From Janthinobacterium sp. BJB426 (GTDB taxonomy: Bacteria > Pseudomonadota > Gammaproteobacteria > Burkholderiales > Burkholderiaceae_D): a stretch of 64,000 bases of DNA. Both the position numbers and the translations under genes were made by a program. The stretch spans positions 124,001 through 188,000 of the forward strand of contig NZ_PDZL01000006.1 of NCBI RefSeq assembly GCF_002735705.1, written 5' to 3'. Below are positions 36,723-45,907 of the stretch, piece by piece; position 1 is the stretch's first letter, and each line of letters opens with the position of its first letter. The notes below the pieces were generated by a model. It had not been told where the DNA came from. It was given only the letters and a program-made list of their open reading frames with translations, and made no database searches.

Positions 36723-37106
36723 ATGACCCGCGCCCTCCTTGACCAAGCCCAGATCCATCCCGCCGCCCGCCCCTTGATCGGCAGCAAGCACAAGGACATC
36801 GTGCGCGAGGTGCAGGCGGCCATCGCCGCGCACCAGGTGGTGGTCGTCGGCATGGCGCTCAATCCGTTTCCGCGCAAGGCGCGCAAGATCCTCGACGTGC
36901 TGGGCACGCCCTACCAGTACCTGCAATACGGCAGCTATCTGAACCAGTGGCACCGCCGCAATGCCCTGAAAATGTGGACGGGCTGGCCCACGTTTCCCAT
37001 GGTCTTTGTCAACGGCGTGCTGATCGGTGGCGCCAGCGAACTGCACAAGCTGGTGGAAAATGGCGAGTTCAGCGCCATGCTGGCCAAGAAGGTGCGCGAG
37101 TTTTAA
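36723..37106 (+). CDS. Glutaredoxin-like protein lacking cysteines
   Basis: This 127-residue protein has a thioredoxin/glutaredoxin fold signature: VVVVGMALNPFPRKARKIL, the cis-proline WPTFPMVFVNG and the glutathione-site-like GGASEL. At the place of the CPYC or CGFS active site it reads NPFP, and there is no cysteine in the whole protein, so it cannot work as a thiol oxidoreductase. It may bind glutathione, a cluster via partners, or another protein. The start at 36723 (MTRALLDQ) is chosen because the 12 codons upstream are not family-like. Confidence 0.85.
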   Translation: MTRALLDQAQIHPAARPLIGSKHKDIVREVQAAIAAHQVVVVGMALNPFPRKARKILDVLGTPYQYLQYGSYLNQWHRRNALKMWTGWPTFPMVFVNGVLIGGASELHKLVENGEFSAMLAKKVREF

Positions 37107-37125
37107 GACCCGCCTTCTATTCTCC

Positions 37126-37362
37126 TTACTCGCCCGGCCGCCACGGTGACTTGCGCGTGCGCAGCGGGTCGAGCAAGCTGCGCAAGTCGTTGTGGTCGAG
37201 CTCGTACATCAGCGCAATTAAACTGCCCAGTTCGCCCGAGGGGAAACCCTCGCGCGCGAACCAGCCCAGGTAGTGTCCGGGCAAATCGGCCAGCAAGCGT
37301 CCCTGATACTTCCCATATGGCATTTCGCGCGTGACCAGCAGCGCCAGTTTTTCTGAATTCAT
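37126..37362 (-). CDS. DUF3820 family protein
   Basis: This 78-residue protein has the DUF3820 signature MPYGKYQGRLLADLPGHYL with WFAREGFPSGELG. The family has been called a putative quorum-sensing-regulated virulence factor, but no activity is established. It lies 19 bases from the converging glutaredoxin-like gene. Confidence 0.85.
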   Translation of the reverse strand: MNSEKLALLVTREMPYGKYQGRLLADLPGHYLGWFAREGFPSGELGSLIALMYELDHNDLRSLLDPLRTRKSPWRPGE

Positions 37363-37516
37363 GGTGGTGATCCCGTGTTGATGCGGTCAGTGTAGCAGAC
37401 CATACAATTGTTGATTTGCGCGCAAGTATCTTCTTCCTGTGGAGGTATTTTTCGAAACAAAGAAAGCCCCGATACTGCAAGCCTCGCATTTGCATCCACC
37501 TATATCGGAGTCTTTC

Positions 37517-38728
37517 ATGCCCATTGCCTTGCTCGCGCTGACCCTCAGCGCATTTGCCATCGGAACCACCGAGTTTGTCATCGTCGGGCTGTTGCCCACC
37601 ATCGCCGCGGACCTGGGCGTCAACCTGCCATCGGCCGGCTTGCTGGTCAGCCTGTATGCGCTGGGCGTCGCCGTCGGCGCACCCGTGCTGACTGCCCTGA
37701 CGGGCAAGATTCCCCGCAAAACCCTGTTATTGTCGCTGATGGTCCTGTTCACCCTGGGGAACTTGTTGGCGTGGAAGTCGCCGGGCTACGAGACCCTCGT
37801 CATCGCTCGCATCCTGACGGGGCTGGCGCATGGCGTATTCTTTTCCATCGGCTCGACCATCGCCACCTCGCTGGTGCCGAAGGACAAGGCCGCCAGCGCG
37901 ATTGCCATCATGTTTACGGGCCTGACCGTGGCCCTGGTGACGGGCGTGCCGCTGGGCACCTTCATCGGCCAGCATTTCGGCTGGCGTGAAACCTTCCTCG
38001 CCGTCTCGGCCCTGGGCCTGGTCGCCTTTGTCGGCAGCTTGCTGTACGTGCCGTCGACCATCAAGCACAGCAAGCCTGCATCGTTGCTGCAGCAAGTGCA
38101 GGTGCTGGGCCAGCCGCGCCTGTTGCTGGTGTACGCCATGACGGCCGTCGGCTATGGCGGCTCTTTCATCGCCTTTACGTATCTGGCACCGATCCTGCAA
38201 GACGTGTCGGGTTTCAGCGCCGGCGCCGTGGGCGTGGTGATGCTTGTGTATGGCGTGTCGGTGGCGTTTGGCAATATCTGGGGCGGCAAGCTGGCCGACA
38301 AGAAAGGCCCAGTGCGTGCCCTGAAACTGATCTTCCTGCTGCTGGCGCTTGTTTTGCTGCTGTTGACCTTCACGGCGCCGCATCCTGTGCTCGTCGTCAT
38401 CACCGTGCTGCTATGGGGCGCCGTGGCCTTCGGTAACGTGGCCGGGCTGCAAGTGTATGTCGTGCAGCAAGCGGAACACTTCACGCCCCGCGCCGTCGAC
38501 GTGGCTTCGGGGCTGAACATCGCCGCGTTTAATCTGGGCATCGCCGGCGGCGCCTGGGGCGGCGGCCTGATCGTCGAACACTTGGGCCTCGTGCATACGG
38601 GCTGGATCGGTGCGCTCGTCGTGCTGGGTGCATTCGGCTTGACGGCCTTGAGCGGCCGGATGGACCGCTTGAATCCCATCCCTGTGCGCACTGGCGGCGA
38701 AAAGTCGATCCATGCGGTAGGGCATTAA
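37517..38728 (+). CDS. MFS transporter, DHA1 (sugar/drug efflux-like)
   Basis: This 403-residue exporter has about 12 helices, with GTTEFVIVGLLPTIAADLGV and SAGLLVSLYALGVAVGAPVL as in the AraJ/SotB family. I start it at the ATG at 37517, which has GGAG seven bases upstream; the frame is open 26 codons further up without family similarity. No regulator gene is adjacent. It looks like a paralogue of the MFS gene at 33394. The substrate is unknown. Confidence 0.9.
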   Translation: MPIALLALTLSAFAIGTTEFVIVGLLPTIAADLGVNLPSAGLLVSLYALGVAVGAPVLTALTGKIPRKTLLLSLMVLFTLGNLLAWKSPGYETLVIARILTGLAHGVFFSIGSTIATSLVPKDKAASAIAIMFTGLTVALVTGVPLGTFIGQHFGWRETFLAVSALGLVAFVGSLLYVPSTIKHSKPASLLQQVQVLGQPRLLLVYAMTAVGYGGSFIAFTYLAPILQDVSGFSAGAVGVVMLVYGVSVAFGNIWGGKLADKKGPVRALKLIFLLLALVLLLLTFTAPHPVLVVITVLLWGAVAFGNVAGLQVYVVQQAEHFTPRAVDVASGLNIAAFNLGIAGGAWGGGLIVEHLGLVHTGWIGALVVLGAFGLTALSGRMDRLNPIPVRTGGEKSIHAVGH

Positions 38729-38813
38729 GCCGGCTTGATTTGCAAGCAAGTTGCTGGCACGGGCGAGAGTAGGGTTTACAATAGTGCTTACCTTTCTCTC
38801 GCCCATACTCCCC

Positions 38814-40031
38814 ATGTCCGATACAGCAATGTCACCGCTGCGCCTGCGCGCCGCCATCAATCCGAAACCGCTGGGCGTCGCCCTGTTGCTCATCGTGCTA
38901 GGCGCGTGGTACCTGGCGCAAACCGTCGGCATTCACCAGTCCGCGCTGTACGTGGTGGGCGCCTTGCTCGGCATTACCCTGTATCACGCGGCCTTCGGTT
39001 TTACGTCCGCCTGGCGCGTCTTCATCGCCGATGGCCGCGGTGACGGCTTGCGCGCGCAAATGCTGATGCTGGCCGTGGGCGTGGCGCTGTTCTTCCCGGC
39101 ATTGTCTGCCGGGACCCTGTTCGGCACGCCCGTCGCGGGCCTGGTGTCCCCCGCCGGCACCTCCGTCATCTTTGGCGCCTTCATCTTCGGCATCGGCATG
39201 CAGCTGGGCGGCGGTTGCGCTTCCGGCACCCTGTACACGGTGGGGGGCGGCAGCACGCGCATGCTCATCACCCTGGCCGCCTTCATCGTCGGCTCCGTCA
39301 TTGGCACGGCGCACATGCCGTTCTGGACGGCGCTGCCGCAGCTCCAGCCCATTTCCCTTGTCACGAGCCTGGGCCTGGTGCCCGCACTGGCGCTGAACTG
39401 GATCGTCTTCGCACTGATCGCCGGCCTCACGGTGCTGGTGGAAAAGCGTCGCCATGGCAAGCTCGTCGCGACGCCCCTGCGCCCGGCGCAGGCGTCACCC
39501 TGGCTGCATGGCCCGTGGCCGCTGGTGGCGGGCGCCGTTGCTCTCGTCGTACTGAACTTCGCCACCCTGGCGCTGTCGGGCAAGCCGTGGGGCGTGACGT
39601 CCGCGTTTGCCCTGTGGGGCGCCAAGGCCGCGTCCGTGGTCGGCATCGATACGGCCAGCTGGGCCTACTGGTCGACCAAGGCCAACGCGGCCGCCCTGGC
39701 CGCGCCGTTGACGCAGGACAAGACTTCCGTGATGGACATCGGCATCGTGCTGGGCGCCATGCTGGCGGCGGCGCTGGCCGGCCGCTATGCGCCCGTGTGG
39801 CGCATCCCGCGCCGCTCGATCATTGCCGCCATCGTCGGCGGCTTGCTGCTCGGTTACGGCGCGCGCCTGGCCTACGGCTGCAACATCGGCGCGTATTTCA
39901 GCGGCATCGTCTCGGGCAGCCTGCACGGCTGGCTGTGGCTGGTCTGTGCTTTTCTGGGCAACGTCATCGGCACGCGTTTGCGTCCGTGGTTCGGCCTGGA
40001 AGTGGAGAAAGTCAAACCGACCGGCTGCTGA
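38814..40031 (+). CDS. YeeE/YedE family transporter (thiosulfate/sulfur uptake-like)
   Basis: This 405-residue inner-membrane protein has many hydrophobic helices and the two repeat cores of the YeeE/YedE family: GIGMQLGGGCASGTLYTVGG and LAYGCNIGAYFSGI. Both keep the cysteine that passes sulfur compounds in the thiosulfate transporter TsuA. It is a full two-repeat version. The ATG at 38814 is used because the upstream codons are not family-like. No sulfurtransferase (TusA/YeeD) gene is beside it, so the exact sulfur substrate stays open. Confidence 0.88.
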   Translation: MSDTAMSPLRLRAAINPKPLGVALLLIVLGAWYLAQTVGIHQSALYVVGALLGITLYHAAFGFTSAWRVFIADGRGDGLRAQMLMLAVGVALFFPALSAGTLFGTPVAGLVSPAGTSVIFGAFIFGIGMQLGGGCASGTLYTVGGGSTRMLITLAAFIVGSVIGTAHMPFWTALPQLQPISLVTSLGLVPALALNWIVFALIAGLTVLVEKRRHGKLVATPLRPAQASPWLHGPWPLVAGAVALVVLNFATLALSGKPWGVTSAFALWGAKAASVVGIDTASWAYWSTKANAAALAAPLTQDKTSVMDIGIVLGAMLAAALAGRYAPVWRIPRRSIIAAIVGGLLLGYGARLAYGCNIGAYFSGIVSGSLHGWLWLVCAFLGNVIGTRLRPWFGLEVEKVKPTGC

Positions 40032-40041
40032 CGCCGGCGGA

Positions 40042-40075
40042 AACAGGGGCTTTGCTGTATATTTCTGCCCCTGTT
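40042..40075. other. Hairpin between the YeeE/YedE and symporter genes
   Basis: AACAGGGGC (40042-40050) and GCCCCTGTT (40067-40075) form a perfect 9-bp stem with a 16-base loop, ending 25 bases before the symporter ATG. There is no T-run, so it is at best a weak terminator or an RNA-stability element. Confidence 0.4.
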
Positions 40076-40100
40076 CCCCTTTGCCGCCAGCGCAACGTTC

Positions 40101-41567
40101 ATGTCCCCAGTCACCCTGTTTGCCGTCGTCCTCGCGTATTTCCTGATCCTGCTGGGCGTGGCATGGCGCACCTCACGCCATGCCACCAATGACAGTTTTT
40201 TCATCGGCAACAAGGATAGCAACTGGATGCTGGTGGCCTTCGGCATGGTGGGCACGACGCTTACGGGCGTGACTTTCATCAGCGTGCCCGGCGCCGTGGG
40301 GAATAACGGTTTCGGCTATATCCAGCTGATGATCGGCTATGTGCTGGGCTATCTGGCCATCACCTTCATCTTGCTGCCGCTGTACTACAGGCTGCAGCTC
40401 ACGTCGATTTACCGCTACCTGGAACTGCGCCTGGGACGGCGCTCCTACCAGAGCGGGGCGGCGTTTTTCATCGTCTCGCGCTTGCTGGGCGCCACGGCGC
40501 GGCTGTATCTGGTGGTCAATATCCTGCAAGCGACCATACTCGACAGCCTGGGCGTGCCGTTCTGGCTGACCTCGTGCGTCGTGCTGCTGCTGATCCTGCT
40601 CTACACCTATGAAGGTGGCGTGAAAACCATCGTCTGGACCGATACCCTGCAGACGGCATGCATGCTGGCCGGTCTCGTCATCTGCAGCGTGTTCTTGCTG
40701 CGCGCAATGGATATGTCCCTCATCGACAGCCTCGAGCGCATGCGTGCGCAAGGTCTCACGCGCATCTTCACCGTCGATCCGGACAGCCCCGCCTATGTAT
40801 GGAAACACATTCTTGCCGGCATGTTCATCACGATCGCCATGACGGGCATGGACCAGGAAATGATGCAAAAGAATATCTCCGTGCGGACCTTGCGCGACTC
40901 GCAAAAGAATATGCTCAGCCTGACCGTGGTGCTGACGGGCGTGCTGCTGCTGTTCCTGTTCCTCGGCGGCTTGCTGCACCTGTATGCGCCGCTGGCCGGC
41001 GTGACGGCCACCGGCGATAAATTGTTCCCCGCCGTGGTGCTCGGACATTTCCCTGCCGTGGTGCAGCTGATTTTCTTCATCGCCCTCATTTCCGCCCTGT
41101 TTCCCAGCGTGGATGGGGCGCTCACGGCCTTGACGTCCACCTTCTGCATCGACATCCTCGGCCTGCAGCGCAGGCAGGACTTGACTGCGGCGCAGCAGAT
41201 GCGCTGGCGCCGCCGCGTGCACCTGGGGTTTGCCGCATTGTTTTTGATCCTGATCATGGTTTTCAAGTGGTTTGACGACCCCAGCATGATCGGCGTGATC
41301 CTGAAACTGGCCAGCTACACCTATGGTCCGCTGCTGGGCCTGTTTGCCTTCGGTTTGCTGAGCCGGCGCGGCGTGCGCGACCGCTGGGTGCCGCTGGTCG
41401 CCGTGGCGGGGCCATTGCTGTGCGCGCTGATCGAGCAGGAGCAGATGCGGCTGTTCGAGCATTACCGCATCGGCCTGGAATTGCTGATCCTGAATGGCGC
41501 CCTGGTGCTGGGTGGCCTGTTCCTCATTTCCACGCCGCCAGGGCAGGGCGGACAAGGCACGGCATAG
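40101..41567 (+). CDS. Sodium:solute symporter (SSS) family protein
   Basis: This 488-residue membrane protein has about 13 hydrophobic helices. TDSFF-like substrate (here TNDSFFIGNKDSNWMLVAFG) and GMVGTTLTGVTFISVPGAVG at the N-terminus are typical of the SSS family, as is YTYEGGVKTIVWTDTLQT. FPSVDGALTALTSTFCIDIL is the helix-9 region with serines of the sodium site. It should import a small solute with sodium. The substrate cannot be named. Confidence 0.9.
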   Translation: MSPVTLFAVVLAYFLILLGVAWRTSRHATNDSFFIGNKDSNWMLVAFGMVGTTLTGVTFISVPGAVGNNGFGYIQLMIGYVLGYLAITFILLPLYYRLQLTSIYRYLELRLGRRSYQSGAAFFIVSRLLGATARLYLVVNILQATILDSLGVPFWLTSCVVLLLILLYTYEGGVKTIVWTDTLQTACMLAGLVICSVFLLRAMDMSLIDSLERMRAQGLTRIFTVDPDSPAYVWKHILAGMFITIAMTGMDQEMMQKNISVRTLRDSQKNMLSLTVVLTGVLLLFLFLGGLLHLYAPLAGVTATGDKLFPAVVLGHFPAVVQLIFFIALISALFPSVDGALTALTSTFCIDILGLQRRQDLTAAQQMRWRRRVHLGFAALFLILIMVFKWFDDPSMIGVILKLASYTYGPLLGLFAFGLLSRRGVRDRWVPLVAVAGPLLCALIEQEQMRLFEHYRIGLELLILNGALVLGGLFLISTPPGQGGQGTA

Positions 41568-41654
41568 TTATCAAAATAAGACGAATCCGAAGACGATCGG
41601 GGCCATTTTCAGCTATATTGATTTCCTTTAGGTACATAACCTCACGGAGCATCA

Positions 41655-43529
41655 ATGTCACTCAACCCCTTCCCGCCGCTACGCCGCGGTTTTGGCGCAT
41701 TCTGGCGCGCGCTGGACGCCACCCGCCGCGCGGTCATCAATCTGATTTTCCTGCTGATCGTCATCGCCATCCTGATTGCGATCTTTGGCGGCGGCGCCAA
41801 GCCTCTGGCGGAAAAGACCACGCTGGTGCTGGACTTGCAAGGCCCGCTGGTCGAGGAAACCCCGGGCGGCGTGCGCGAGGCCGTGCTGGCCAATGTCAGC
41901 GGCGAAGTCAAGAAAAACGTGCAGCTGCGCGATGTGCTGGCGGTGCTCGACACGGCGGCCAAGGACAAGAATATCGGCTCCATGGTGATCCTGCTCGACG
42001 AATTGCAGGGCGGCGGCCTCGCTTCGCTGCGCGAAGTGGCGGCCGGCGTGGAACGCTTCCGCGCCACGGGCAAGAAAGTCACGGCCTGGGGTTCGAGCTA
42101 TAACCAGCGCCAGTACCTGGTGGCCGCCAAGGCCGACGAGGTATTCCTGCACCCGATGGGCGGCGTCATGCTGGAAGGCTTTGGCCGCTACCGCAATTAC
42201 TACCGCGACGCGCTCGACAAGGTGGGCGTGACGGTCAACCTGCTGAAAGTGGGCACGTATAAAAGCGCGGCCGAGCCTTTCATCGCCAACGGCCCGTCCG
42301 AAGCGGCGGCCGAAGCGGACCGCTACCTGAACAACGGCCTGTGGACCACTTACACGACGGACGTGGAAAAGGCGCGCAAGCTGCCGGCCGGCGCCATCAT
42401 GCAATCGATCGACAAGCTGCCCGAGCTGATGACGGCCGCCGGCGGCGACCTGGGCAAGCTGTCGCTGGACGCCAAGCTGGTCGACGGCCTGAAAACGCGC
42501 GACGAACTGCGCCAGTTCATGATGGCGCGCGGCGCGAAGAACACGGAAGGCACGAACTTCCGCCAGGTGAACTACACCGATTACCTGGCGCGTTTGCGCC
42601 CCGTGCACATCGGCGACGCCGTCGGCGTAGTCATCGCTTCCGGTGAAATCGGCGACGGCATCGCGGCACCGGGTTCCATCGGCGGCCTGTCCACCTCGCG
42701 CCTGATCCGCCAGGCGCGCGAAGACAAATCGATCAAGGCCATCGTGCTACGCGTCGATTCGCCGGGCGGCAGCGCCTTCGGCTCGGAATTGATCCGCCGC
42801 GAACTGGAACTGACGCGCGCCGCCGGCAAACCGGTGGTCGTCTCGATGGGCAACGTGGCCGCTTCGGGCGGCTACTGGATCAGCACCTCGTCCGATGAAG
42901 TCATCGCCGACGCGGCCACCATCACCGGTTCCATCGGCGTGTTCGCGATTCTGCCGACGGCCGACAAGGTGGTGGAAAAGCTGGGCATCCACACGGCCGG
43001 TTCGCCCACCACCTGGCTGGCCGACGCGGGCAACCCCTTGCGTCCGCTCGACCCGCGCTTTGCGCAAGTGATCCAGGGTTCGATCAACCACGTATATGGC
43101 GACTTCCTGAACCTGGCCGCCAAGGCGCGCAAGACGACGCCGGAAAAGATCAATGAAGTGGCGCAGGGCCGCGTCTGGACGGGCTTGCAGGCGAAAGAGC
43201 GCAACCTGGTCGACCGCATCGGCAGCTATGGCGATGCGCTGGCCTCGGCCGCCAAGCGCGCCAACCTGGGCGCCGACTACCGCGTGACGTATCTGGAGCA
43301 GGAAACGTCGAACGTGGACCGCTTGATCGGCATGTTCGGCTCCAAGGCCATGGCCTCGCTGGGGCTGGGCGAGCACGTGAAACTGGGCCTGGCCACGACC
43401 GGCTTGCCGGCCGACGCGGCGCTGGGCATGGCGCAGGACCTCTCCTGGCTGTCAGGCATCACGCGCGAGCACAAACCGTTCATGGCACTCACGCACTGCC
43501 TGTGCGAGGTGCCTTTGGGCGGCAGGTAA
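41655..43529 (+). CDS. sppA: Signal peptide peptidase SppA (long form)
   Basis: This 624-residue protease cleaves leftover signal peptides in the inner membrane. One N-terminal helix (residues about 28-45) anchors it. The two tandem domains are complete, and the Ser/Lys dyad is visible as Lys203 ([11 protein letters not shown]) in the first and Ser404 ([10 protein letters not shown]) in the second, the layout of the 67-kDa form. ACGGAGC precedes the ATG. A terminator-like hairpin follows the stop. Confidence 0.94.
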   Translation: MSLNPFPPLRRGFGAFWRALDATRRAVINLIFLLIVIAILIAIFGGGAKPLAEKTTLVLDLQGPLVEETPGGVREAVLANVSGEVKKNVQLRDVLAVLDTAAKDKNIGSMVILLDELQGGGLASLREVAAGVERFRATGKKVTAWGSSYNQRQYLVAAKADEVFLHPMGGVMLEGFGRYRNYYRDALDKVGVTVNLLKVGTYKSAAEPFIANGPSEAAAEADRYLNNGLWTTYTTDVEKARKLPAGAIMQSIDKLPELMTAAGGDLGKLSLDAKLVDGLKTRDELRQFMMARGAKNTEGTNFRQVNYTDYLARLRPVHIGDAVGVVIASGEIGDGIAAPGSIGGLSTSRLIRQAREDKSIKAIVLRVDSPGGSAFGSELIRRELELTRAAGKPVVVSMGNVAASGGYWISTSSDEVIADAATITGSIGVFAILPTADKVVEKLGIHTAGSPTTWLADAGNPLRPLDPRFAQVIQGSINHVYGDFLNLAAKARKTTPEKINEVAQGRVWTGLQAKERNLVDRIGSYGDALASAAKRANLGADYRVTYLEQETSNVDRLIGMFGSKAMASLGLGEHVKLGLATTGLPADAALGMAQDLSWLSGITREHKPFMALTHCLCEVPLGGR

Positions 43530-43550
43530 CACTCACATCAACAGCATACC

Positions 43551-43575
43551 CAAGCCGGCTTCGTCCGGCTTGTTT
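43551..43575 (+). terminator. Probable terminator after sppA
   Basis: CAAGCCGG (43551-43558) and CCGGCTTG (43565-43572) form an 8-bp perfect stem with loop CTTCGT, followed by TTTCAT. The T-tract is short. It precedes the acetyltransferase start by 18 bases. Confidence 0.6.
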
Positions 43576-43592
43576 CATATCAGGAGCAAGGC

Positions 43593-44144
43593 ATGGCAAG
43601 CGACATGAGTACACACACTGACACGGCGATCGCCATCCGGCCGTGCGCGAAGGGCGATGAAGCGGCGCTGGCGCTGGTGGGGCAGGCCACATTCCTGGAA
43701 GCGTTTGCCGGCATCCTCGACGGCGCCGACGTCATCGCCCATTGCCAGCGCCAGCACGACGCGCAGTTGTACCGCGACTGGCTGGCGCTGCCGACCATGC
43801 GGCTGTGGGTAGCCGAGGCCACGCCGGGCGGCGCGCCTGTCGGCTACCTGGTGCTCAGCCCCGCCAGCTTGCCGGTGGCGGATCCGCAGCCAAAGGACCT
43901 GGAAATCAAGCGCATCTACCTGCTGCATCGCTTCCAGGGCCAGCGCGTGGGCCAGCGTCTGATGCAGGCGGCGCTGAGCCAAGCGCGCGCCAGCGGGGCA
44001 GGGCGCGTGCTGCTGGGCGTCTATGCGGAAAACCACGATGCGCTGGCGTTCTATGCGCGCTGCGGCTTTGCGCAGGTGGGCCGGCGCACCTTCCGCGTGG
44101 GCCGCACCGACTACCAGGATGTCATCCTCGGCATGACGCTGTAA
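43593..44144 (+). CDS. GNAT family N-acetyltransferase
   Basis: This 183-residue acetyltransferase uses acetyl-CoA. The CoA-binding motif A is FQGQRVGQRLMQAALSQA, and the C-terminal ENHDALAFYARCGFAQVGRR is the usual motif B. LEIKRIYLLH is the conserved central strand. CAGGAGC precedes the ATG. The substrate is not known; similar proteins acetylate small molecules, peptides or protein N-termini. Confidence 0.92.
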   Translation: MASDMSTHTDTAIAIRPCAKGDEAALALVGQATFLEAFAGILDGADVIAHCQRQHDAQLYRDWLALPTMRLWVAEATPGGAPVGYLVLSPASLPVADPQPKDLEIKRIYLLHRFQGQRVGQRLMQAALSQARASGAGRVLLGVYAENHDALAFYARCGFAQVGRRTFRVGRTDYQDVILGMTL

Positions 44145-44551
44145 GCGCAAACGGCCCGCGTGGCGCCAGGTCAAGCCGGCTGGCGGGAGATTTGTAGCGA
44201 GTTTGTATCTGCATGCGAGTCGCCCGCGCGCCGCTGGAGCCGGGGGGCGACACCCGCCAAGCCTGATTTTTCCACCGTTCCCCCACAGGGGCGGCGTGCC
44301 TGCCGGCGCGCCTGATCCGCCCATGCCTGCCTGGCTGTGTGTAATTGTTTCAAGTAGAAATGAAACAGTTACATGACTATGCTAGAGTCGTTTCACGCTA
44401 GGGAGCGATGTTTTTTCAGCTGACTTTCAGCTCTTGACTCCCCCGGCTTTGTACCGAAACAACCCCGAAAAACGGTCGTCCGGCCTGAGTGTGTCCCACC
44501 TCGGCCGGCGCCACAGACTCGCCGTGCCAGCGGCCTAGACAAGGATAAGCG
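44145..44551. other. 407-base control region upstream of the RND operon
   Basis: No gene is seen. The first 190 bases are GC-rich and unremarkable. The later part holds a 12-bp inverted repeat (44341-44372), a -10-like TATGCT (44378-44383) and a leader of about 160 bases to the mdtA start, which has AAGGAT as ribosome site. No regulator gene is adjacent. Confidence 0.6.
44341..44372. promoter_or_regulatory. Operator-like inverted repeat at the RND promoter
   Basis: GTAATTGTTTCA (44341-44352) and TGAAACAGTTAC (44361-44372) match as inverted repeats in 11 of 12 positions with an eight-base spacer. A -10-like TATGCT follows at 44378-44383, so the repeat covers the -35 zone. It is a good candidate operator for the efflux operon; the binding protein is not in the window. 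Confidence 0.55.
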
Positions 44552-45907
44552 ATGGATTCGCAGACAACACCCAACACCCCGCGGCGCAGCCGCCGTTCGA
44601 AAATCGTCGGCACGGTCATCGCGCTGGCCGTGATGGCTGCGCTGGGGGGCGGTGCCTGGTACCTGACCCACTCCGGCACCAGCGCCCAGGGCGGCCCCGG
44701 CATGGGCGGCCCTGGCGGTGCTGGCGGGCCAGGTGGCCCCGGCGGGCGCCGCGGCGGCCCTTCGACCACCGTCGGCGTGGCCACGGCCGTCAAGTCCGAC
44801 CTGCCCGTGGTGCTCGATGCGCTGGGCACGGTGACGGCGGCGTCCACGGTGACGGTGCGCCCGCAAGTGTCGGGCATTTTGAAGGAATTGAAATTCAAGG
44901 AAGGCGGCATGGTCAAGGCGGGCCAGGTGGTGGCGCAGATCGACCCGGCGCAGTTCGAGATGGCGCTGATGCAGGCCACGGGCCAGCGCCAGCGCGATGA
45001 AGCGCAGCTGGAAAACGCGCGCCTGACCCTGAAACGCTATCAGACCTTGCTGGGCCAGGATTCCATCGCGCGCCAGGACGTCGACACGCAGGCCGCACTG
45101 GTCAAACAGCTGGAAGGCACGGTCATGACGGACCGCGCGGCCGAAGGCACGGCCAGGTTGAACCTCGGCTACACCAAGGTGGTCTCGCCGATCAGCGGGC
45201 GCGCCGGCCTGAAAGTGGTCGATATCGGCAATCTGGTGAGCACCAGCGATACGGGCGGCGTGGTGGTGGTGACGCAGCTCTCGCCCATCGACGTGGAATT
45301 CTCCGTGCCACAGGATAAGGTGCAAACCATCCAGGAGCGCCTGAACGCGGGTTCGGCCCTGGCGGCGCTGGCGCTGGACCGCACGCGCACGCATACCCTG
45401 GACAAGGGCAGCTTGAGCGCGCTGGACAACCAGGTCGACGTGCAGACGGGCACCGTGCGCGCCAAGGCCCGCTACACGAATGACAAGATGGCGCTGTTCC
45501 CCAGCCAGTTCGTCAACGTGCGCCTGGAGCTGGGCAATATCACGGGTGCCGTGCTGGTACCCGTGACGGCCCTGCGTCACAGCAATAACGGCGACTTCGT
45601 CTACGTGCTGAAAGCGGATAAAACCGTCACCGTGCGCATGGTCACGCGCGGCCAGGCCACCACCGACATGGTGGAAATCCGCGCCGGCCTGGAAGCGGGC
45701 GAGCAAGTCATCACGGAAGGCGCCGACCGTCTGAAGGAAGGCGCGAAAGTCACCCTGGCCGGCGACAAGCCTGCCATGGGCGGCGCAGGCGGCGCGGGAG
45801 CCGCCAACGGCGAACGCCGCCACCGCCGCCAGCACGCTGAGGGCGCGGCCAGCGCGCCGGCCGCATCGGCTGCCGCATCGGCACCAGCGAAGGGCGCAGC
45901 GCAATGA
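44552..45907 (+). CDS. mdtA: RND efflux periplasmic adaptor (MdtA-like)
   Basis: This 451-residue membrane fusion protein links the inner-membrane pump to the outer-membrane channel. It has an N-terminal membrane anchor (residues about 18-38), a Gly/Pro-rich linker (GGPGMGGPGGAGGPGGPGG), lipoyl halves (VRPQVSGILKELKFKEGGMV and TKVVSPISGRAGLKVVDIG), an alpha-hairpin between them, and an Ala/Gly-rich C-terminal tail. Its stop overlaps mdtB by four bases. The tandem of two RND pumps following it is the MdtABC arrangement. Confidence 0.93.
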   Translation: MDSQTTPNTPRRSRRSKIVGTVIALAVMAALGGGAWYLTHSGTSAQGGPGMGGPGGAGGPGGPGGRRGGPSTTVGVATAVKSDLPVVLDALGTVTAASTVTVRPQVSGILKELKFKEGGMVKAGQVVAQIDPAQFEMALMQATGQRQRDEAQLENARLTLKRYQTLLGQDSIARQDVDTQAALVKQLEGTVMTDRAAEGTARLNLGYTKVVSPISGRAGLKVVDIGNLVSTSDTGGVVVVTQLSPIDVEFSVPQDKVQTIQERLNAGSALAALALDRTRTHTLDKGSLSALDNQVDVQTGTVRAKARYTNDKMALFPSQFVNVRLELGNITGAVLVPVTALRHSNNGDFVYVLKADKTVTVRMVTRGQATTDMVEIRAGLEAGEQVITEGADRLKEGAKVTLAGDKPAMGGAGGAGAANGERRHRRQHAEGAASAPAASAAASAPAKGAAQ

